Shown in pieces: positions 38,101-46,601 of a DNA stretch of 64,000 nt. This DNA is from Candidatus Kapaibacterium sp. (GTDB taxonomy: Bacteria; Bacteroidota; Ignavibacteria; Kapaibacteriales; UBA4661). The position numbers and the translations under genes are program-made. Under the pieces are notes generated by a model, which searched no databases, was not told where the DNA came from, and saw only the letters and a list, made by a program, of their open reading frames with translations. Each line of letters starts with the position of its first letter. The stretch's first letter is position 1. Where the stretch lies: positions 1 through 64,000 of the forward strand of contig JALONG010000023.1 in assembly GCA_025455065.1 (NCBI GenBank). The letters are read 5' to 3'.

Positions 38101-39235
38101 ATGAAATATTTACTGCCTTCGTGTTCATATTTGTCCACTTACCATTATTATCTCTCGAACGAAAGATCCCCTCATCTGCCCCAGCAAAGAGTGTGTGACC
38201 ATTAGCGGACAGGGCGTTTACAGTAGTGATTCTCAATCCATTATTCGCAACAGTCCACGATTTGCCGTTATCGGTAGAGCGTAATATCCCATCTAGTCCC
38301 CCTGCAAAGATTGTGCTGCCGCTTACGATGATATTACCAACTCTATCCGCCAAGCCCGTATGGATAGGAGTCCATGATGCGCCATTATTCGTAGAAAAAA
38401 ATAATGTACCGTTTCTTGTGGTTGCAAGCAGAGTGTTACCGATTATTGCGAAAGAAGTGGCAAGAAAATTCACATTGAATAATGTCCACGATGTACCATT
38501 GTCGGTAGAACGAAGTATCCCGCCGGGGACAGCAGCAAAAAGTATGTTGTCTTTTACTGCAAGAGACTGAATAAAAAATGATGCCCCAAAGGGTCTATTT
38601 GGTGGAACTCGAACAGCGATCCACGTTGCGCCATCATCGGTAGAGCGAAATATACTGCCGCTATTTGTCCCTGCAAAAACAGCGCTGTCGCTCGCAATGA
38701 GAGCCGACACGCTCAGATCGGTTAATCCCGTGTTTACAACAGTCCACGATGCACCCTTATTCGTAGAGCGATGGATTCCTCTATTGGTTACTGCAAACAG
38801 AGTGTTGCCTTTTGCGGTTAAAGAATAAACTATCGGGCTTGTTAATCCTGTGCTTGCATCTACCCACGATTCACCATTATTATCGGAACGAGAAATACCT
38901 CTTCCCGTTGCCGCAAAAAGACTGCCACCACTTGCTAAAAGTGCGGCAATGGCTCCACCCATCGGCAGCCCCGTATTTACCGCAACCCATGATGCGCCGT
39001 TGTCCGTAGAACGAAAGATCCCTCTTCCCCACCATGTCCCCGCGAAAATGCTTGTACCTGATACCGCAAAGGAGCTAATATACCCGCCCTCCGGTCCATT
39101 CGTCTGCTCCCAGACCATATCCGGCTGTGTTTGCGCATGGCTGTTTATCGGAAAACAACACCACAGCCATAACATGGAAAGTGCAGAGCATACAACAGGC
39201 AGGATAAGGCGCGAGAAGGGAAATAATGAACGCAT
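35165..39235 (-). CDS. Giant BNR-repeat surface protein with T9SS sorting domain (copy A)
   Basis: 1356 residues from the ATG at 39235, which starts a signal peptide (MRSLFPFSRLI ... NSHAQ); an upstream frame to 39349 would overlap the preceding gene. The N-terminal half (to about residue 700) is a run of roughly 35-45 residue BNR/Asp-box units (STDNGASW and variants), implying beta-propellers. Then four homologous domains of about 110 residues (each with a 'TGxNLxxxVxITAPxGxLLxxP' core) and a T9SS sorting domain (VIPNPTTD ... LLSDMAGRTV ... LVAGTYRLML ... VDILK). Likely a cell-surface adhesin-like protein. It follows an OmpA-type gene in an operon duplicated at 53194-59611. Confidence 0.85.
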   Translation of the reverse strand: MRSLFPFSRLILPVVCSALSMLWLWCCFPINSHAQTQPDMVWEQTNGPEGGYISSFAVSGTSIFAGTWWGRGIFRSTDNGASWVAVNTGLPMGGAIAALLASGGSLFAATGRGISRSDNNGESWVDASTGLTSPIVYSLTAKGNTLFAVTNRGIHRSTNKGASWTVVNTGLTDLSVSALIASDSAVFAGTNSGSIFRSTDDGATWIAVRVPPNRPFGASFFIQSLAVKDNILFAAVPGGILRSTDNGTSWTLFNVNFLATSFAIIGNTLLATTRNGTLFFSTNNGASWTPIHTGLADRVGNIIVSGSTIFAGGLDGILRSTDNGKSWTVANNGLRITTVNALSANGHTLFAGADEGIFRSRDNNGKWTNMNTKAVNISSSLAIIAIDSNTVLAGFKNTVLRSVDSGASWSSTALSGNWTYTGGIRSFLVIGSTVLAATERGRIFRSTDSGMIWNDLNATGLPGANTIAVSGGGAILTRTLSSFARIGNTLFAGFDGYDGGGVFRSLDNGASWTAAGLPNARIFSLCVSGSSTLFAGTNNGGVFRSTDNGASWTAVNIGLTNEDVHSLLMTNNILFVGTRRGGVFRSVNKGRTWTAVNRGLTHPDVRSLAVIDTTLFAGTFAGGVFRATIPPVTPELIANPEEISLGSTPFNGSTTGATFTVIGENLSSPVSITAPSGVLLFNPATETWGQSFSLPINADGSVEQNVAVRLDSSRAGLVGRIGATGSPAFINLMSGTTSAQVGVNGEVLPPPTSLTANPQQISLGNIILNARTTLTTFTVTGVNLPASVSITAPNGALLLNPTTGTWTQTLTLTRSSTGNIEQQISVRLDSSRLGLLGRIGNTGTPAFISVVSDTLSARVQVSGLVREAPQLVALPDSLFFGTLRLGNPPPFTLPTERKYTLVGTNLTDTLIITAPLGTQIFDSVSNSWQSTIRFPITPAPFSANLRTTLTVRIDSTRLGAISSLVQHESGLAQALVRIRGEVLPMPLLQAAPESLAFASIVQGDSVGTREYVLTGSNLPANVVVTAPDGFLLLNPATNTWVRSFTLATSGTGSVMQRIAVRMDSSLVRTFSNAAITHLSGTAAFSTQATVLVSGSVVPLTLPADAETTLELRLLTPRQPLLVRDTARVQIWLKDTRLNAPSRLHPRIIGRFLKNLRTTFKLDTNNLTVLGLRTTPATKARLETMPQTPRTTPFTSLVIERVDTNTTRELLLAEVQLLATLGVATTNTFRIAQPTLWLESAAGIRWTQDTARVEFLTVFAPPRTTQTALTARVIPNPTTDFMELNYTLSRSSEKAVPVILLLSDMAGRTVKRVELGWRTTGEIHQETVFLSSLVAGTYRLMLLAPHETITGRVDILK

Positions 39236-39342
39236 AGTATTGAAGGAAAAAGATGATAATTTTTGTGCTATGAGCATTTTCTTTGTGAGGCTGATAGATG
39301 CTTGTGTTTTTGTTATCCTTGACAAAAATATGTTGAATATCA

Positions 39343-41619
39343 TTACCATTTTCCTTCCAACGGCAAGCGCATATCCACGCGCACAAACCGATTGTAAAAG
39401 CGCCCTTCGGGAAGTGTGTTGTCGTGCAGTTCGGAGATGCCCTTTCCAGCTACGTCCATAGATTCTGCGCCGATAAGTTGTGCAATGGTCGCCGCACGCT
39501 CGGTCGAAAGTTTTTGGTTGAGTTCCGCATTGCCGCGTGTGTCGGTGTAGCCCGTTATGCTCAGGAAAGAATGCGGCACTATCTGACGGCGAATATCGCC
39601 CACAATGCGCCGAACACGAGTATCTAAGGCAATCAGCGTCGAAGATAAATTAAAGCAAAACACCCAATAGGAGCCAATCCGCACATCGGGTAAATTCAAC
39701 GCCCGTTTTTTCTCAACCGTCAGCACTTCCACATTCACGCGCCCGCTTGCGGTGCTGCTTTGGAGTGCATCGCTGGCGGTAAGCGTTATGTCGAGTGGTG
39801 TTTCGGTGAGGCTTAATTTCGTTGGTGTGCCACGTGCAAGCGCTGTCAGGCTGCTATTTTCTGTTTCCGCATTTCCATTACGATCGCCTTTTGCCAAGTC
39901 CCAATCCAACGTCGTTGTTGAGGAAGGCGTACCTGTTCCCTTGAATATCGTATAAATACTTGTGTCTTGGCGAATACTCGCATTCCACGACAGCACTGGG
40001 CGCGGTGATTGCACTTCGGGTTGAATGGCGAGAACAGGCGGCTGCACGGTGCGCAAAATGTATTCGTAGCGGAGTTCGGCAAAAATTTCGGGTTCATTTG
40101 ACTGGATTTCCACCATCCGATTTTCTTCCGCATCAATAGTCTCGGTAAGCCCTTTCGCGCCGCCCGACTTTGTTGTCATGCGGCTTGCAGCAATGTTCCA
40201 CACAGTTTGCAAATACTCTTTCACGGTTTCGGCGCGTTGCAATGGCAAGGATTTATCAGCGCGTTCACGGGCAACGTCGGTGTACCCTATGAGTGTCAGC
40301 CGTGCCGTAGGATTTTTCTGCATCCGATAACCCACGATATTCAGCAAATGGTAATACGCATCCAATTCATGGTCTTTGGCAAAGGTAGAAGCAATCAAGC
40401 CTTGGGGCGTGAAGGTCATCTGTTCTTCTGGTGTCAGGCGTTTGTAGCGTCCCAACAGCGTGGAGGAATGTTCATCAAAAAAGATGTACGGCAGCAAAAA
40501 CCGCGACGACGATGCGAGAAATTCTTCGATTTTCAGCGTTGGCGTGAGTACGCGCTTGCCACTTGATTCTACGCCTTCAATGGAAGCAATCTTGACGCGA
40601 AGCGGCTCATTTTCTGAGGCTTTAGGCTTACTATCAGACTGCGCTATGACAGGTCGGTCAGTATTTTGAGGAAGAGGCGCTGGCGGCACAAGCTCTGGAG
40701 TGATTGGCGTGAGTACGGGTTTTTCAGGGGCAAACTTGAGCGCAACGCCAGCACGGACGGCGCTTACACGCCAAAAGGCAGATTGGTTGGCGGCAGCACG
40801 AAGATTATCGTTAATATCGTTCAAAGCAAATGAATAAAAAACCTCCGGAGCAAGGATAAATGCGCCATCGGGGGTAATCGGTATTTCCCACGACGTGCCG
40901 AGCGTGAGTGCGGAAACAATGCGACTGCCAAAAGCCGAGCCACCCAAAGTTCTCTCTGCTACATTCTCCGATGCAGCCTTCAAAGCCGCATCAATCGGCG
41001 TTCCGTCAAGTGAGCGGAGACTACGACGTTGCGTAAGATTTCCACTCAGATAGGTGGAAAACGAAATACCACCCATGAGTGTTAGATTTAACCCTTCGTG
41101 GTGCCACGCCAACAGTGGCTCTGCGCCAAGAAAAACGGAGTTTGTTTGGAGGGAAAAATCAATCACACCATTCGGAACGGACACTCCCGGCAGGGGATAC
41201 CGCAATGAAGAAGCGTAAGCAGCCGCAAACGACCGTGCATTCAGCCGTACCGCCAGCCCAAGCCACGTTCCTACGCTTTCATAAAACGGGATTTCACCCA
41301 AAAGCCCAATATTCCACGTGAGCGGATTTTCGGTGAGATTCATCGTTGTGAGTTCGTCCAGATAAGGGACTTGCACATAATCGGCATTTGCCAATCCCAG
41401 AAATTGCGCGGCTTGTAGCGACCAACCAACCTGTCCGTACACACCCAAGCGCGTATTGGTACGCTGTGCAGGGGTTGTCTGATAGAACGTCGTAGAGGGT
41501 GAAGGTTGAGAAGGTATTTCTTGAGCAAACGAAGAAACGCAGAAATACAATGCCATACACAAAATGGAGAGGAGATTGCGGCGATTCCCAATGGAATGCA
41601 CTTTCAGTAAAGTACACAT
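39343..41619 (-). CDS. Outer-membrane beta-barrel protein with two OmpA domains (copy A)
   Basis: 758 residues from the ATG at 41619 (signal peptide ending SSFAQ); an upstream in-frame start at 41706 gives no signal. A predicted beta-barrel N-terminal region (about 40-300, GQVGWSLQAAQFLG ... GVALKFAPEKP) is followed by a Pro-rich linker and two OmpA/MotB-type modules: one at about 365-525 (LIGYTDVARERADKSL ... RAETVKEYL ... ENRMVEI) and one at about 650-755 (ITGYTDTRGNAELNQKLSTERAATI ... FVRVDMRL). Tandem OmpA modules are unusual. It lies 107 nt upstream of the BNR gene on the same strand. Confidence 0.8.
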   Translation of the reverse strand: MCTLLKVHSIGNRRNLLSILCMALYFCVSSFAQEIPSQPSPSTTFYQTTPAQRTNTRLGVYGQVGWSLQAAQFLGLANADYVQVPYLDELTTMNLTENPLTWNIGLLGEIPFYESVGTWLGLAVRLNARSFAAAYASSLRYPLPGVSVPNGVIDFSLQTNSVFLGAEPLLAWHHEGLNLTLMGGISFSTYLSGNLTQRRSLRSLDGTPIDAALKAASENVAERTLGGSAFGSRIVSALTLGTSWEIPITPDGAFILAPEVFYSFALNDINDNLRAAANQSAFWRVSAVRAGVALKFAPEKPVLTPITPELVPPAPLPQNTDRPVIAQSDSKPKASENEPLRVKIASIEGVESSGKRVLTPTLKIEEFLASSSRFLLPYIFFDEHSSTLLGRYKRLTPEEQMTFTPQGLIASTFAKDHELDAYYHLLNIVGYRMQKNPTARLTLIGYTDVARERADKSLPLQRAETVKEYLQTVWNIAASRMTTKSGGAKGLTETIDAEENRMVEIQSNEPEIFAELRYEYILRTVQPPVLAIQPEVQSPRPVLSWNASIRQDTSIYTIFKGTGTPSSTTTLDWDLAKGDRNGNAETENSSLTALARGTPTKLSLTETPLDITLTASDALQSSTASGRVNVEVLTVEKKRALNLPDVRIGSYWVFCFNLSSTLIALDTRVRRIVGDIRRQIVPHSFLSITGYTDTRGNAELNQKLSTERAATIAQLIGAESMDVAGKGISELHDNTLPEGRFYNRFVRVDMRLPLEGKW

Positions 41620-41724
41620 TGCATTCAATGACTTAAAAATGAGAGATATTGATCTATTTCTGCAAATATACACAAAGCGTTGATTTCTAAAGCCTTTTGA
41701 ATTCACGAGTTGCTGCCATAGTTA

Positions 41725-42496
41725 TTATGAATTTGAGGTGTAATCACGGATGAACGCTCGCGTCATAGATGCGTACATTCCCTTGGTTTGATATTCGTGG
41801 AATAAACGGTTAATTCTCTCAATCCTAGAGAGATTCTCTGGTGTTGGATTATCCAAGTATGTGTCTCGCGCCTCAAGAAGCGTTTGTATGGTTTGCAAAT
41901 GTAATATCTGGGCTTTGCGAATCTTAGCCTCTCTTTTACGCAAACCTAAAATCGAAATTGTGGCTTCACCTTTGGCGTTTCCATTGATTGCGTAGGGAGT
42001 TCTACCCCGAAAACCCAAGAAATCTTCAGGGTTATCGAAGGTAGGGTGAATCAAGAGCGGCTCTTCATCATGAACGCTGTCATGGTGAGAAAGCGCCCTT
42101 TTTGTCGGGTCAGCAAGGGGAAAAAGGTTTTTCTTGAAAGAGCGATTGCAATATTCGCACGAAAGAAAGAGATTATCCCAATCATAGGCAAGCCAGTAAT
42201 AGCCCGGATAGTGCGGAGCATCTCCTTCTTGCTGTTGCCAAAAGGCTTTGGGGCGAAAATGCTCAACGTCGCCGTTACAGCCGAGCAGGGGTGTCTCGCA
42301 AAAAGCACATTTGCCATGCTGAACAATGCTGAGAATTGCTCGAACGGTTAGACTGCCGTATATTTTTCCATCGAAAGGAAAGAATTGCTTCGCTCTTCGT
42401 TGCTGAGGTGTGGAAGAATCATATTGCTTGCAGTGTTCAAGGGCTTTTGCTGTGCCATCGGTAAGAAGAATAGCTGGTGCAGGGGGCTTAGTACAT
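41725..42496 (-). pseudogene. ptuB: HNH endonuclease of Septu/PtuB type, with frameshifted start
   Basis: A single uninterrupted frame runs from 42492 down to 41725 (minus strand) but has no ATG or GTG, and its only TTG lies too far in. At 42496 there is an ATG one base out of frame; omitting the T at 42493 yields MTKPPAPAILLTDG and a 256-residue protein. It then has the full HNH zinc-finger set: CAFCE (about residues 63-67), the catalytic VEHFRPK (about 76-82), and YWLAYDWDNLFLSC-CNR with KKNLFPL. This is the family of HNH nucleases partnered with ATPases in Septu and some retrons. Whether the shift is genuine, a sequencing error, or bypassed by a non-AUG start cannot be told here. Confidence 0.75.
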
Positions 42497-42607
42497 TGTT
42501 CTTAAAATAAACCATTATTAAAAAACAAGTATTTAAGCCACTTTGATTTTGTCATGCCGCATAAATGCTTGATTAAAAATAACTACTTTAAATTAAGAAT
42601 GACACAC

Positions 42608-44047
42608 TTAGGAATGTGTACCATTGGCAGTGCGTTTTTTCTTGGATTTTGCTGTTTGTTCAATTTTTGAGCCTGCACCATTTGCCTTGCCTTTCAGTAA
42701 CTCTGCTGCCTCCCGAATAAGAGCCATAGCTTCGCTGTCGCTTGGGTTTGACGTGATTGGGATTACTCCAATTTCTTGCTCAATCTTTTTCAGTCGCTTT
42801 TGCTCTTCTGCGCTCAGATGAGGTTTTACTTGAAGCGACTCCTGTTCACGCATAAGCTCTTCTGTTCTTGGCGAATAAAGAGCTTCTAAGCCAAAAGCAT
42901 CGCTGGCGAGAAGTAAATCCACAGTGAGATTGCGGTCAATACGCACGTTCTGGTCAATCACAACATGGTCGCCCTCGCGCCGAAGCAGGACGATATTGGC
43001 ATTCACATCCTGCGCAGCCTGCACCACAAGCGGGCTGTGGGCGGTTACGATGAACTGCGTCTTGGGAAATTGCTTCGTCAGAAAGCCGATTATTTCTCGC
43101 TGCCAGCGCGGGTGCAGGTGCAGATCCAGTTCGTCCACCAGCACAATAGCAGGTTCCTTGAGAGGCTGCGGGCTGTCGGGGTAACGTTCCACCATGCGGG
43201 CGGCGAAATCCACAATCCACGCAATCATGGTTTGATAGCCCAAGCCCAAGGATTCAAGCGGTACCCAGCCGTCGGGGGTATGGAAAGTTACTTCTACGCC
43301 GGATATTCCGCTTTCGACAATGGCAAGGCGCATGGCATTAACTTCAGGCAGTAAGCCACTTGTAAGCAAGGATTCTATTTTTTTGAAGCGCTTGGAATGA
43401 ATATTGGGTTGTGGGGACATTGAAGCCGCAAGTTTCAAGTTGCGAAGCCATTCAGCAACGTTGATTAATTCTGATTTTGAGTCAAAAAGAGATTTTGCTG
43501 AATCGTTAATTCTGTATTCTTCCCAGGGATTTGTGCCTATGTGCCGTTTGGCACCATAACCGTAAATAGCAAAACTATTCATCCATGAGGAGAATAATTC
43601 TACTTTAGGAGTTAGCGTTATTCCTAGCAGAGTGAGTCCGGGTAAAACGCTACGATGATAATTGACTTGATTTTTTACTAATTCTTTCAGGGCAGTAAAT
43701 TTTGTTTCCAAAATGCCCATTGTCCGATTTCTGTTCAGCGTTCTTCTAAATGTAAGAATATTTCTTCTAAATGTTGGCTCAAAGAAAATTTGATTATTGT
43801 CATCTCTTATGAGAAATTCCGGCTCCAACATCGCCAAAAGCTGCAACAACGTCGTTTTCCCCGTCCCATTCTCACCCAAAATCACCGTCCACCGCGCTGC
43901 ATTGCCCTTGCCGTCCGACAAATCCAGCGTTTGTTTATCGGCAAAGCAGCGAATATTTTCCAGCGTGAGCGAGTAGAAATAGGGCGCGTCGGCGGGAAGA
44001 GGGGCAGTGGGTTGAAATGCTTTGGGAGGTGTGGTTTTCTTTGCCAT
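42608..44047 (-). CDS. ptuA: AAA-family ATPase, Septu PtuA-like
   Basis: 479 residues. Residues 24-70 contain LTLENIRCFADKQTLDL and a Walker A GENGTGKTT (58-66), typical of the overcoming-lysogenisation/RecF-like AAA_21/23 class. Walker B with a helix (IVLVDELDLHLHP) lies near 302, then an H-loop (TAHSPLVV) near 335. The C-terminus is lysine-rich. It is followed on the same strand, 111 nt later, by an HNH nuclease gene. ATPase plus HNH nuclease is the Septu arrangement, an anti-phage defence in which the ATPase controls the nuclease. Retron-associated PtuA is an alternative, but no reverse transcriptase or msr/msd is visible. Confidence 0.8.
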   Translation of the reverse strand: MAKKTTPPKAFQPTAPLPADAPYFYSLTLENIRCFADKQTLDLSDGKGNAARWTVILGENGTGKTTLLQLLAMLEPEFLIRDDNNQIFFEPTFRRNILTFRRTLNRNRTMGILETKFTALKELVKNQVNYHRSVLPGLTLLGITLTPKVELFSSWMNSFAIYGYGAKRHIGTNPWEEYRINDSAKSLFDSKSELINVAEWLRNLKLAASMSPQPNIHSKRFKKIESLLTSGLLPEVNAMRLAIVESGISGVEVTFHTPDGWVPLESLGLGYQTMIAWIVDFAARMVERYPDSPQPLKEPAIVLVDELDLHLHPRWQREIIGFLTKQFPKTQFIVTAHSPLVVQAAQDVNANIVLLRREGDHVVIDQNVRIDRNLTVDLLLASDAFGLEALYSPRTEELMREQESLQVKPHLSAEEQKRLKKIEQEIGVIPITSNPSDSEAMALIREAAELLKGKANGAGSKIEQTAKSKKKRTANGTHS

Positions 44048-44135
44048 TGGAGTTGTGTCAAAAGTTGGAGGAAGAAGAGCAATTTGCGAAAAAAAAACCG
44101 TTTGTTGAAATCAAAAGAATTTTCAGGTAACGCTA

Positions 44136-44169
44136 TCCGCCTTCGGACGCACCTGTCCGATTTCGGACA
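44136..44169. promoter_or_regulatory. Palindromic sites in the divergent Septu/efflux intergenic region
   Basis: TGTCCGATTTCGGACA (44154-44169) is a perfect 7-bp inverted repeat around TT. A related TCCGCCTTCGGA lies at 44136-44147. They sit 240 nt into the divergent gap between the ATPase and the HlyD-type adaptor and look like operator sites or a hairpin; which gene they affect is unclear. Confidence 0.35.
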
Positions 44170-44285
44170 ATTCTGATAAACACCAAAACCACAGAGGTCG
44201 CATAAAATCTTGATAGTAGGTTTTGGCACGGCATTTGGCTGTATCTGTTCAAAAGCGAAACATCCCATTATTTTTTCAAAGCAGA

Positions 44286-45548
44286 ATGGACAGAGAACTT
44301 TCCACCCAAGCACAGCTGCAATACCGCATGAAATCTCTTGCGAAGGTTGTTGTGCCGCTCATCATTATTGGTGCAGTTGCCGTGTATGCAGGTGGGTTAC
44401 TGGCTCCGAGCCTTGAATCCAATCGCCTTCGCACAGCAACCGTTCAAGAAGGCGGCATCGAAGGCACGATTGAGGCTTCGGGCGTGGTTGTGCCGGAATT
44501 TGATGCCGTTATGACTTGTCCCGTTGAAGCAAGGGTGCTGCGCATCGTTAAACGAGTGGGAGACAGCGTTGAGCGCGGGGAAGCGCTTCTGGACTTGGAT
44601 GTACGCGGCGCGGAACTTGCACTCGAAAAACTCACGGACAATATCGCCCTCAAACGCAATGCCGCCGCGCAACTGAAAGCCACGCTCACCGCGAAATTAC
44701 AACAACTCGAAAATTCCATACGGATAAAACGGCGTGAAATCGAATCTGACAGCAATGCGGTGGAGCAGAATCGCAAACTGTTCGATAAGGGATATTTGTC
44801 CGCAGGAGAATTGCAAAAGTTCATCATTCAAGCCAAAAAGTCGCAAGACGAACTGGACGCTCTTTTGAAGGATTTCCGCAATGCCGAGATTTCCTCAGGT
44901 TTGCAGCAAGAAGGTGTTGCATTGGAAATGGCAATTTTGCAAAAAGATAAATCGCAATCCGAGCGTGAACTGCTTCAAGCAAGTACCAAAGCAGAGCAGA
45001 AAGGCGTTGTAACGTGGATAATTCAAACTGTCGGCGCTGGGGTTCGCAAAGGCGAAATGATAGCGCGTGTGGCAGACTTGTCGTCGTACCGCATAGATGC
45101 TACTGTTTCGGAGGTTCACCGCAATCGAATTGCTGTTGGTATGCCCGTATATGCAAGCGTTGGTGCGGGTGCGGAAAAACTTCGCGGTTTTATCACAGGA
45201 GTACAGCCTTCGGTAGAAAACGGCACGGTAAAATTTACCGTTGCCTTGCAAGCAAGTTCCCATGCGAATTTGAAGCCGAATATGCGGGTGGATATTGGTG
45301 TTATTATTGCGCAGTATGCAAAGGCTCTGATTCTCAAACGCGGAGCATATTTTCACGGTGAAGGTGCGACCGATGTGTTTGTTGTTCGCACCGAAGGAAC
45401 ATCCCGGTATGCCGTCAAGACTCGCGTTGTTCTTGGTACGACGAACAGCGAGATGTGTGAGATACGAAGCGGCTTGCAGAAGGGCGATGTGGTTGTGTTG
45501 AATGATATGAAAGACTTTCAGCATAACAATGACATTCTCATCAAATAA
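44286..45548 (+). CDS. Efflux periplasmic adaptor (HlyD/MacA family)
   Basis: 420 residues. The ATG at 44286 is preferred to an upstream in-frame GTG (44223) because it gives a short cytoplasmic tail before the membrane helix (about residues 14-36). The body has a lipoyl/barrel-sandwich half (VEARVLRIVKRVGDSVERGEALLDLD), a long alpha-helical hairpin coiled coil (about 110-230), a second lipoyl half, and a beta-barrel domain (IDATVSEVHRNRIAVGMPVY). It should link inner-membrane ABC permeases to an outer-membrane channel. The ATPase gene follows 69 nt later, giving a MacAB-like tripartite system. Confidence 0.85.
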   Translation: MDRELSTQAQLQYRMKSLAKVVVPLIIIGAVAVYAGGLLAPSLESNRLRTATVQEGGIEGTIEASGVVVPEFDAVMTCPVEARVLRIVKRVGDSVERGEALLDLDVRGAELALEKLTDNIALKRNAAAQLKATLTAKLQQLENSIRIKRREIESDSNAVEQNRKLFDKGYLSAGELQKFIIQAKKSQDELDALLKDFRNAEISSGLQQEGVALEMAILQKDKSQSERELLQASTKAEQKGVVTWIIQTVGAGVRKGEMIARVADLSSYRIDATVSEVHRNRIAVGMPVYASVGAGAEKLRGFITGVQPSVENGTVKFTVALQASSHANLKPNMRVDIGVIIAQYAKALILKRGAYFHGEGATDVFVVRTEGTSRYAVKTRVVLGTTNSEMCEIRSGLQKGDVVVLNDMKDFQHNNDILIK

Positions 45549-45617
45549 CAAGATAAACCTTCGCTCAATGAGAAACAATGAACAAGCAACATTTTTGATT
45601 ACTTTTTCACAAACAAT

Positions 45618-46334
45618 ATGACAACCATCCACCAACCTAGTGTTTTAGCGCTGACCGGCGTTGAAAAAGTCTATCGGACAGACAAATTAGAAACGCTTGC
45701 TTTGTCGAACATTAACCTCACGATTGCCGCAGGAGAATTTGTTTCCATCATGGGACCAAGCGGTTCGGGAAAAAGTACACTCTTGAATATCCTTGGTTTG
45801 CTGGATGTTCCTTCGCAGGGTGGAGTGGCATTGCATGGAAAAAACGTAGAAAACTTCAGCGATAAGGAACTTGCTGTAATTCGGAATCAAGAAATCGGCT
45901 TTGTATTTCAGTCGTTTCATTTGGTGAATGATTTACGCGTGGTGGATAATGTCGAAATTCCGCTCCTGTATCGAAAAGGTTTGTCGGGTGCAGAACGGCG
46001 CAAAATGGCGCTTGAGGCGTTGGAAATGGTCGGACTGAGTTCACGCACGAAGCATTTCCCTTCCCAACTTTCGGGTGGGCAGCAGCAGCGCGTGGCGATT
46101 GCACGAGCAATCGTCGGAAAGCCGCGCCTACTCTTGGCTGACGAGCCAACGGGGAACTTGGATAGCAAAATGGGCGATGAAATTATGAACATTCTGCACA
46201 CCCTGAACACAAGCCACCATGCGACGATTGCAATGGTTACGCACGATGACCGCCTTGCCGCAGCGACTGACCGTATCATTCGTATTTTTGACGGGCATAT
46301 TGTCAGCACCTCAGTTTTAAGCCATGCGGCGTAA
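45618..46334 (+). CDS. ABC transporter ATP-binding protein (MacB/LolD type)
   Basis: 238 residues. Walker A GPSGSGKST, Q loop (FVFQSFHLVNDLRVVDNV), ABC signature LSGGQQQR, Walker B LLLADEP followed by TGNLDS, and H-loop THDD are all present. This is the MacB/LolD-type (type VII ABC) ATPase. It powers the permeases encoded downstream at 46924 and 48176, although a reversed toxin-antitoxin pair now separates it from them. Confidence 0.9.
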   Translation: MTTIHQPSVLALTGVEKVYRTDKLETLALSNINLTIAAGEFVSIMGPSGSGKSTLLNILGLLDVPSQGGVALHGKNVENFSDKELAVIRNQEIGFVFQSFHLVNDLRVVDNVEIPLLYRKGLSGAERRKMALEALEMVGLSSRTKHFPSQLSGGQQQRVAIARAIVGKPRLLLADEPTGNLDSKMGDEIMNILHTLNTSHHATIAMVTHDDRLAAATDRIIRIFDGHIVSTSVLSHAA

Positions 46335-46335
46335 G

Positions 46336-46597
46336 CTACCGTTTCTTGCGATAGACTTTGCTGCGATGCTCAATGTCAAGCACAATCACGGTTTTTGTAC
46401 GGTCATCAACATCGTACAGAATGCGATATTCTCCAACGCGCAATCGAAAAAGCTCACCATCAGTGAGTTTCTTCGTTCCGTGTGGTTGGGGGGATTCCTT
46501 TCAACGCTTCAATCTGGTTGAGAACGCGCTCCACAACTGAATCTGGTAAGGAATCAAGTTGTTTTTCCGCCGAGTTTTTGAGTATGACGGTGTACAA
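46336..46597 (-). pseudogene. RelE/ParE-superfamily toxin, frameshifted in a G/C homopolymer
   Basis: Minus-strand frame from a TTG at 46597 gives YTVILKNSAEKQLDSLP ... ALKGIP, then breaks at a C6 run (46488-46493 on the plus strand). Removing one base restores PHGTKKLTDGELFRLRVGEY, then RILYDVDDRTKTV and IEHRSKVYRKKR, the typical RelE core ending in LYDVDD...H(R)xxVY. Repaired length is about 86 residues. An ATG at 46648 would overlap the antitoxin instead. RelE toxins cleave mRNA at the ribosome. As read, the product is truncated before the catalytic half. Confidence 0.75.
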
Positions 46598-46601
46598 TAC
46601 A

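Noticed and set aside
35394-38198. A 934-codon open frame on the plus strand.
   Set aside because: It lies antisense to the BNR/T9SS gene (35165-39235), which has a signal peptide, repeats and sorting domain. The plus-strand translation is Arg/Ser/Val-rich with no recognisable domain.
44223-44285. Longer N-terminus for the efflux adaptor from a GTG at 44223.
   Set aside because: The extra 21 residues are not typical of the family and the ATG at 44286 gives a normal short tail before the membrane helix.
44895-45635. A 246-codon minus-strand open frame.
   Set aside because: Antisense to the efflux adaptor gene; composition is Cys/His/Asn-rich with no known fold.
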